Program-made: the position numbers and the translations under genes | Shown here: positions 6,163-10,049 of the stretch, piece after piece | Position numbering within the stretch: position 1 is the stretch's first letter | How the letters are laid out: every line of letters starts with the position of its first letter | The notes under the pieces: generated by a model | Told to the model about the DNA's origin: nothing | The model's input: the letters and a program-made list of their open reading frames with translations, nothing else | Database searches by the model: none | DNA from: Candidatus Rifleibacteriota bacterium | Lineage (GTDB): Bacteria > Riflebacteria > Ozemobacteria > Ozemobacterales > Ozemobacteraceae | DNA length: 10,049 bases | Assembly: GCA_017526725.1 (NCBI GenBank) | Contig: JAFXRA010000065.1 | Span: 1 to 10,049 of the forward strand | Direction of reading: 5' to 3'

Positions 6163-6191
6163 ATGTTAACTGATATTGGCTTCATCTTCAA
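6163..6191 (-). promoter_or_regulatory. Promoter of the floA group
   Basis: On the minus strand TTGAAG (6191-6186, 4 of 6) is followed after 17 bases by TAACAT (6168-6163, 4 of 6). Transcription would start near 6156, about 24 bases before the floA ATG. The match is moderate. The 90-base gap from the antiporter stop has only a weak AT hairpin (6202-6218) and no clear terminator, so read-through is possible. Confidence 0.4.
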
Positions 6192-6222
6192 GTTTTATTA
6201 TTCTTTATTAATTAAAGATGTA

Positions 6223-7434
6223 TTATTTTGAAGGAAGCTGAATCGGTGCGGAAGCAGCAGGTGCGGCTGTTGTTTCTTCCTGAACAACTGGGGCTGAACT
6301 TTGTTCACTGGTTTCTGATGGTTTAAAGGCGCTTTGCAGGAGCATTATTGTGTAGCATATGTATATTATAAGGAAAAAGGCTCCTTCTTTTCTTGAAATC
6401 ATCATGTCGGTCAGCATTATTGGTAATAATACTACTGAAAAAACCAGTATTATTGGTATGTTTATATTCAGCATCTGTTCAGAAACATTTAAGTTTAAAT
6501 TTAGGGTCGGGTCTTGATAAAAAAGAGGTATTATTGCGATAATTCCGACTACAACAGTGATATTAAAAATGTTGGAACCCAAGACATTTCCTACAGATAT
6601 TTCTGATTCGCCTTTTTTGGAAGCTATTATTGATGTTGCCAGTTCAGGTATTGAAGTTCCAATGGCTACCAGAGTCAAACCTATTATTTCTGTGCTTATT
6701 CCTGCCGCTGAAGCAATTTTGATTGCGCTTTTGACTAGCAGTTCAGAGCCTATTACTAATCCTGCTATTCCGCCAATAATCCACAAAATATTCATCAATG
6801 TATTGTTTGATGGTTTGGGATTTTTGTCTTCCTCTTGTTCTGTTTTTTCATCAGAATTTGCAGGTTCTTCTGACTTTTCGGAGCTCTTTTGTTTTTCTTC
6901 TGAAGTTTCTTCTTTAATATCCCAATTGGTTATAGAAACAATTTTATTCGTTTCTTCAACGTATTCATCTGTAAGTCTGGATTCTTTCTTGCTAAGCATA
7001 TAAATAACTATGTTATAGATTACGAATATAGCTATTAATATGATTCCTTCGTTTGGGGTTATTCTTGAATCTGTTTTTGCAAATACCCAAAATAGCGAAG
7101 TTACAGCAATCATAAAGGGTATTTCGCGTTTTACTATTTCTTTTGTGCTGTTTATAGGAAGAATGATTGCGGAAATTCCAAGAATCAATGCAATATTCAT
7201 TATGTTAGAACCGATTATATTGCCGAGCGAAAGAGCTGAGTCGCCTTTAAGTGAAGAGTTAAGGCTGACAAACAATTCTGGCAATGAGGTTCCAATGGCT
7301 GTAATAGTTAATCCTATGGCCATTTTGCTGAATTTGAGATTTAGTGCAAATTTTGAAGCGGATTCAATCAGTTTGTCTGCAGAATAAACCAATGCCGCTA
7401 TACCTACTATACATAAGAGCAAATCTATAAACAT
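6223..7434 (-). CDS. CaCA-family Na+/Ca2+ antiporter
   Basis: The 403-aa protein should exchange Ca2+ for Na+ across the inner membrane. Both alpha repeats are clear: AIGTSLPE (46-53) with GNIIGSNIMN (71-80), and AIGTSIPE (257-264) with GNVLGSNIFN (282-291). Each carries the ion-binding Glu and Asn. About ten hydrophobic helices divide into two homologous halves. The linker (about 150-210) holds a highly acidic, Ser/Lys-rich stretch, and the C-terminal tail (about 371-403) is Ala/Pro/Thr-rich and probably disordered. The layout is that of the YrbG-type bacterial exchangers, some of which may carry K+ or other cations. The start agrees with the first membrane helix, but no good Shine-Dalgarno site is visible; the nearest, AGAGAG, is about 16 bases away. 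No enzyme or regulator of calcium is adjacent. Confidence 0.92.
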   Translation of the reverse strand: MFIDLLLCIVGIAALVYSADKLIESASKFALNLKFSKMAIGLTITAIGTSLPELFVSLNSSLKGDSALSLGNIIGSNIMNIALILGISAIILPINSTKEIVKREIPFMIAVTSLFWVFAKTDSRITPNEGIILIAIFVIYNIVIYMLSKKESRLTDEYVEETNKIVSITNWDIKEETSEEKQKSSEKSEEPANSDEKTEQEEDKNPKPSNNTLMNILWIIGGIAGLVIGSELLVKSAIKIASAAGISTEIIGLTLVAIGTSIPELATSIIASKKGESEISVGNVLGSNIFNITVVVGIIAIIPLFYQDPTLNLNLNVSEQMLNINIPIILVFSVVLLPIMLTDMMISRKEGAFFLIIYICYTIMLLQSAFKPSETSEQSSAPVVQEETTAAPAASAPIQLPSK

Positions 7435-7483
7435 AATCTATCAAAAAGACTCTCTTTCAAAAGAATTAATTGATTGAATTAAT

Positions 7484-7489
7484 ATTATA
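7484..7489 (-). promoter_or_regulatory. Candidate -10 box of the antiporter gene
   Basis: TATAAT (minus strand) is a perfect -10 match, but the -35 region about 17 bases upstream (TAGATT) is poor. Transcription would start near 7477, about 43 bases before the ATG. The tRNA-Gln terminator lies just upstream, so the antiporter gene needs a promoter in this gap. Confidence 0.4.
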
Positions 7490-7524
7490 TAAGGAAATGA
7501 TTTAAAAATCTATTTTCATTTTAA

Positions 7525-7553
7525 AATAAAAAAACCTAGCTACTGCTAGGTTT
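7525..7553 (-). terminator. Rho-independent terminator of tRNA-Gln
   Basis: AAACCTAGC (7532-7540) and GCTAGGTTT (7545-7553) form a perfect 9-bp stem with a 4-base loop. On the minus strand it is followed by a run of T residues. It begins 3 bases after the tRNA 3' end and also ends any read-through from the DUF2971/radical SAM operon. Confidence 0.88.
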
Positions 7554-7556
7554 GAG

Positions 7557-7627
7557 CTGGGGTACAGGGATTCGAACCCCAATAGACAGTTCCAGAGACT
7601 GTTGTCCTGCCATTAGACGATACCCCA
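7557..7627 (-). tRNA. trnQ: tRNA-Gln (anticodon CUG)
   Basis: The 71-base cloverleaf is complete. The acceptor stem is TGGGGTA/TACCCCA, with the U1-A72 pair typical of tRNA-Gln. The D arm is GTC-loop-GAC. The anticodon stem is ACAGT/ACTGT around CTCTGGA, giving anticodon CUG for CAG codons. The T arm is TGGGG-TTCGAAT-CCCTG. The discriminator is G and CCA is not encoded, so the 3' end must be added by nucleotidyltransferase. It has its own promoter (7659-7687) and terminator. Confidence 0.95.
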
Positions 7628-7631
7628 ATTT

Positions 7632-7644
7632 CGAGCTTTGCTCG
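7632..7644 (-). other. Small hairpin in the tRNA-Gln leader
   Basis: CGAGC and GCTCG pair around a 3-base loop, starting 4 bases upstream of the mature tRNA 5' end. It lies within the predicted precursor (start near 7652). It may help present the leader to RNase P, or may be chance. Confidence 0.35.
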
Positions 7645-7658
7645 CTTTTGGTGATAAA

Positions 7659-7687
7659 ATATTATCACTTACTCTTGCGGGTGTCAA
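7659..7687 (-). promoter_or_regulatory. Promoter of tRNA-Gln inside the 3' end of the radical SAM gene
   Basis: On the minus strand a perfect TTGACA (7687-7682) is followed after 17 bases by TAATAT (7664-7659, 4 of 6). The -35 box and spacer lie within the last codons and stop of the radical SAM gene. The layout TTGACACC-N7-GTA-N2-TGATARTAT is shared exactly with the tRNA-Leu promoter at 9941-9969, which strengthens the call. Confidence 0.8.
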
Positions 7688-8954
7688 CAATTTTTTTGAA
7701 AAATTTTAATTTTTCGTTTCTTTCTTCTTTGATTTTTTCATCTTCCTCTAATGACTGGTTGGTTCTGAAATATCCGATATGGTTTTCCCACCAACCATCA
7801 AGATGGCCTGTTCTTTCTAATGCCCTTAATCTTTGCTTTACTTCTTCGTGAATAGGTGATTGGTTCTTATGTTCCCAAGGAGTAGAGGGCAGGGGAGTGA
7901 AAGTATGCATATGAACTTTAATTTTATATTTGTCTATCATTTCTTCCATGAAATCAACCAAAGCAAATTGTTCTTCAAAGGTTTCGTCAGGATTTCCGAC
8001 AATGAAGTCTACATGAGGCATGAAACCATATTCCCTTAATAGTGAAATGGCGTTTATGGCTTGAGCTCTGGTGTGACCTCTGTTCATCTTTTTTAACATC
8101 TGATCAGAACCGGTTTGAACACCCATAACAATTGTAGGATTCTTCAGATATGGGGTTACCAGTTCCATAACTTCTCTTGTAACAAAATCTGGTCTAACTT
8201 CTGAAGGAAAACTTCCCAAGTTTATTTCAGGAACACCTGCGTCAGTCAACATTTCAAGCAAAGCTTTCAATGCTTCTAAATTTGGGCTTCTGCCGTCGGA
8301 ACCATAAGCAAAAGCGTTTGGGGCTAAAAACTTTATTCTTTTTCTACTTGGTTTCCTTTTGAAATATTCTTTAACAATATTTCTAATACTGTCGAGTGAA
8401 CGGTGTCTGAGAGTGCCGTTATTTAGCCTTGGAACACCGCAGAACATACAGCCGTATTTGCATCCGCGGCTTATTTCTATTGGCGGTAAATATTCTGTGA
8501 TATCAGAAAATCCGGGGTAAAGATTCAGATTAACATGAGCTTTAGGCGCATAGTGTATGCCTGGAGTAGTATTTCCTGAAAGCCAGTTTTCTAGAAATTC
8601 TGGGAAGACCTCTTCTCCCTCACCTACGGAAACATAATCAAAACCTAATTCATGACAGGCTTCTGGAGCAGATGTTGGCTGAGCACCACCGCAGATTGAA
8701 GTGATATTTTTATATTTATCTTTGAGGTGTTTTATTTCTTTGCCTACTTCAAGCATATGAGGAAGCATAAACGAATAAACTATCAGACTGTGCGGGGCTT
8801 CCAACTCATTTTCTGGTTCGGGTTCACTGCTTACCCATTTTATTATATTGAACCTATTTAAAAGGTCTTCCTGGCAGGCTCCTAGAATGGCCCCTAAACT
8901 AACTCGGTTATAATTTTGTATTCTGATAATCAGATTAGGCTTGTCTGCTTGCAT
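7665..8954 (-). CDS. B12-binding/radical SAM protein, MJ_1487-like
   Basis: The 429-aa protein binds a [4Fe-4S] cluster and S-adenosylmethionine and probably cobalamin; its substrate is unknown. Residues about 1-125 form a Rossmann-like B12-binding domain with GGAQPTSAPE (89-98) and VGEGEEVFPE (110-119). No DxHxxG motif is seen, so any cobalamin would bind base-on or without His ligation. The radical SAM barrel carries Cys165, Cys169 and Cys172 in SRGCKYGCMFCG. It continues with VQTGSDQMLKKMNRGH (279-294), FIVGNPDETFEE (317-328) and TPLPSTPW (353-360), as in MiaB/YgiQ-like and B12-SAM families. The C-terminus is a charged helix. The overall layout suggests the MJ_1487 family (TIGR04013). GGA lies 7 bases before the ATG and the start is 2 bases after the DUF2971 stop, so the two are translated from one mRNA. 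Confidence 0.88.
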   Translation of the reverse strand: MQADKPNLIIRIQNYNRVSLGAILGACQEDLLNRFNIIKWVSSEPEPENELEAPHSLIVYSFMLPHMLEVGKEIKHLKDKYKNITSICGGAQPTSAPEACHELGFDYVSVGEGEEVFPEFLENWLSGNTTPGIHYAPKAHVNLNLYPGFSDITEYLPPIEISRGCKYGCMFCGVPRLNNGTLRHRSLDSIRNIVKEYFKRKPSRKRIKFLAPNAFAYGSDGRSPNLEALKALLEMLTDAGVPEINLGSFPSEVRPDFVTREVMELVTPYLKNPTIVMGVQTGSDQMLKKMNRGHTRAQAINAISLLREYGFMPHVDFIVGNPDETFEEQFALVDFMEEMIDKYKIKVHMHTFTPLPSTPWEHKNQSPIHEEVKQRLRALERTGHLDGWWENHIGYFRTNQSLEEDEKIKEERNEKLKFFKKIVDTRKSK

Positions 8955-8956
8955 TG

Positions 8957-9811
8957 TTATTTCCAGTTTCTGAATGGAATTCTAGAACTGATTATTTCTA
9001 CGCTTGGAAGCCTGTTTTGTTTCAAAAACATTGAAAGAGAATTCATGGCCAAGTCTAAGTGGGGTGAAGGACCAACTACTATTTTCTTTATACAGTCTTT
9101 AGAATTCTGATCACATAAATTGAAATTAAGGTATGGAATTAGAGAAAAAACACCTTCTCTAAAGGCCATATTTTTTTCTGAACCTGTAGCGTTAGAAACC
9201 AGGCGCCATTCCTGCTCTTCTATGAAGCTTTCGTCTTTAATAATAGGTGCAAGCTTACATATACTGGCATTTATTTCTTCAATCATTTTCCCATGATCAA
9301 GCATTTGTTCACTGAATTTTTCTATCCAGCAATCTATTAGGTATTTAACCAATTCTAATTGAAGGGTAGGGTTATAAACACAGGGCCATACAACAAAATT
9401 CTGCTGTTTGGCTATATTGGATAATTTAGCTAAGTCAAAACCTATTGCGTATCCTTTGCCTTGGGCGGCATAACCTCTCCACTGACTTAAAAGGTCGCCT
9501 GATTCGCAGAATGAAACAGTACAAATATGGGTTTGGTCAACATTTGAAAGGCTGTGTCTGATTTCATTCAGAAGGCTGCGGTGCTGTGTGTTCTTAGATT
9601 CCGCCACCATTCTTCTCAATTCTCTTTCGAGTAATTTAAATGTAAGGAAAACTTCGTTTCTGTCATTGAGAAAGTGCGCTTGTGTTGCCCACATTGTTCG
9701 TGTCGGGATTATACCTAATATGCCTTTTTGTGTTGTGTAATGGTATATGGTTTCTGGTGGTTTTAATGGGAATACAGTTTGATACAGGTATTTTTCGAAT
9801 TTGTTTAACAT
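8957..9811 (-). CDS. DUF2971-family protein
   Basis: This 284-aa soluble protein matches the DUF2971 pattern: YHYT (23-26), WATQAHFLNDRNE (41-53), CTVSFCES (97-104), LLSQWRGYA (107-115), GKGYAIGF (118-125), IEEQEWR (197-203), IPYLNF (225-230) and IVVGP (244-248). The molecular role of the family is not established to my knowledge. The conserved His/Tyr near the start and the Glu in EQEWR could be catalytic and recall the spacing of ADP-ribosyltransferase-like folds, but this is speculation. The gene is first in an operon with the radical SAM gene. No Shine-Dalgarno site is seen before the ATG. A possible -10 box (TATATT, 9859-9854 minus) lies about 45 bases upstream with a poor -35, so expression may be low or start differently. 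Confidence 0.85.
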   Translation of the reverse strand: MLNKFEKYLYQTVFPLKPPETIYHYTTQKGILGIIPTRTMWATQAHFLNDRNEVFLTFKLLERELRRMVAESKNTQHRSLLNEIRHSLSNVDQTHICTVSFCESGDLLSQWRGYAAQGKGYAIGFDLAKLSNIAKQQNFVVWPCVYNPTLQLELVKYLIDCWIEKFSEQMLDHGKMIEEINASICKLAPIIKDESFIEEQEWRLVSNATGSEKNMAFREGVFSLIPYLNFNLCDQNSKDCIKKIVVGPSPHLDLAMNSLSMFLKQNRLPSVEIISSRIPFRNWK

Positions 9812-9940
9812 GGTTAGAACCGTAGAAAGTAGGACTAATGATTTTATTTATTTAATATAACACAACTGACGCATTAAAAATGATATTATTAAAAAAATGT
9901 TTTAAGTATTTAGTTCAATTAGAAATTAAAATAAAAAAAG

Positions 9941-9969
9941 TTGACACCAAAAAAAGTATATGATAGTAT
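9941..9969 (+). promoter_or_regulatory. Promoter of tRNA-Leu
   Basis: A perfect TTGACA (9941-9946) is separated by 17 bases from TAGTAT (9964-9969, 4 of 6). Transcription would start near 9976, leaving a leader of about 34 bases before the tRNA. It shares layout and key bases with the tRNA-Gln promoter. Confidence 0.8.
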
Positions 9970-10009
9970 ACTTTCTACCAAAAGGGCTTAGGTCGGCTTA
10001 AGTCCTCCC

Positions 10010-10049
10010 GCCGGGATGGTGGAACTGGTAGACACGCACGTTTGAGGGG
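10010..10049 (+). tRNA. trnL: tRNA-Leu (anticodon GAG), 5' part only
   Basis: Forty bases are present before the window ends. The acceptor 5' strand GCCGGGA, the D arm GTG-GAACTGGTAGA-CAC, and CACGT starting the anticodon stem match class II tRNA-Leu. The loop TTGAGGG gives anticodon GAG at 10044-10046. The long variable arm, T arm and 3' end lie outside the window. Confidence 0.9.

Noticed and set aside
6202..6218. AT hairpin after the antiporter gene as terminator
   Set aside because: The stem is six A-T rich pairs and no T-tract follows on the minus strand.
6557..7387. Plus-strand frames opposite the antiporter gene
   Set aside because: They mirror the repeated hydrophobic codons of the antiporter on the other strand and have no motif or ribosome binding site.
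7651..7668. GTGATAA/TTATCAC palindrome as an operator or terminator
   Set aside because: It is explained by the tRNA-Gln -10 region and the radical SAM stop codon; no T-tract follows and no regulator is suggested.
8957..9811. DUF2971 gene as part of a known defence island
   Set aside because: No restriction, CRISPR, toxin-antitoxin, integrase or transposase gene is visible nearby.

Overview
The window looks like chromosomal DNA of a low-GC bacterium. Lines sampled by eye give about 40% GC in most genes. Shine-Dalgarno sites and sigma-70-type promoters are ordinary. I cannot name the genus. A B12-type radical SAM protein, a FloA flotillin, a NagA-like deacetylase and a symporter with a fused ATPase-like domain would suit an anaerobic, gut-type lineage, but that is inference. 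Nearly all genes are on the minus strand; only the symporter gene and the terminal tRNA-Leu are on the plus strand.

Left end (1-641): a UUCG-capped hairpin and a strong plus-strand terminator close an unidentified upstream transcript. About 590 bases without a convincing gene follow. They hold a GC-richer element of short perfect hairpins (163-330), a 12-bp direct repeat, a 10-bp palindrome and a good promoter. The promoter reads into a 548-aa protein (642-2288) that joins a degenerate GHKL-ATPase-like domain to a Na+-coupled dicarboxylate/amino-acid symporter. The promoter -10 box covers an upstream in-frame ATG at 546, so the start at 642 is preferred. A very AT-rich (about 20-25% GC) membrane-protein gene of unknown function converges on it, with only 4 bases between the stop codons.

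Middle (3127-7434, all minus): a divergent NagA-type deacetylase with its own promoter and terminator. Upstream of it is a tight group in the order floA, an 81-aa cytoplasmic protein, and a secreted Trp-rich protein that starts with TTG inside the previous stop codon. The overlaps imply translational coupling. Upstream of floA is a two-repeat CaCA-family Na+/Ca2+ antiporter with an acidic cytoplasmic loop.

Right end (7532-10049): a DUF2971 protein and an MJ_1487-type B12-binding/radical SAM protein form a two-gene operon with a 2-base gap. Downstream is tRNA-Gln(CUG) with its own strong terminator; its promoter lies inside the 3' end of the radical SAM gene. That promoter aligns base for base in layout with the promoter of tRNA-Leu(GAG), whose first 40 bases end the window. 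No mobile-element gene, CRISPR array or recognised defence system is visible. The least explained items are the floA-linked secreted protein, the DUF2971/radical SAM pair, the symporter fusion and the hairpin element.
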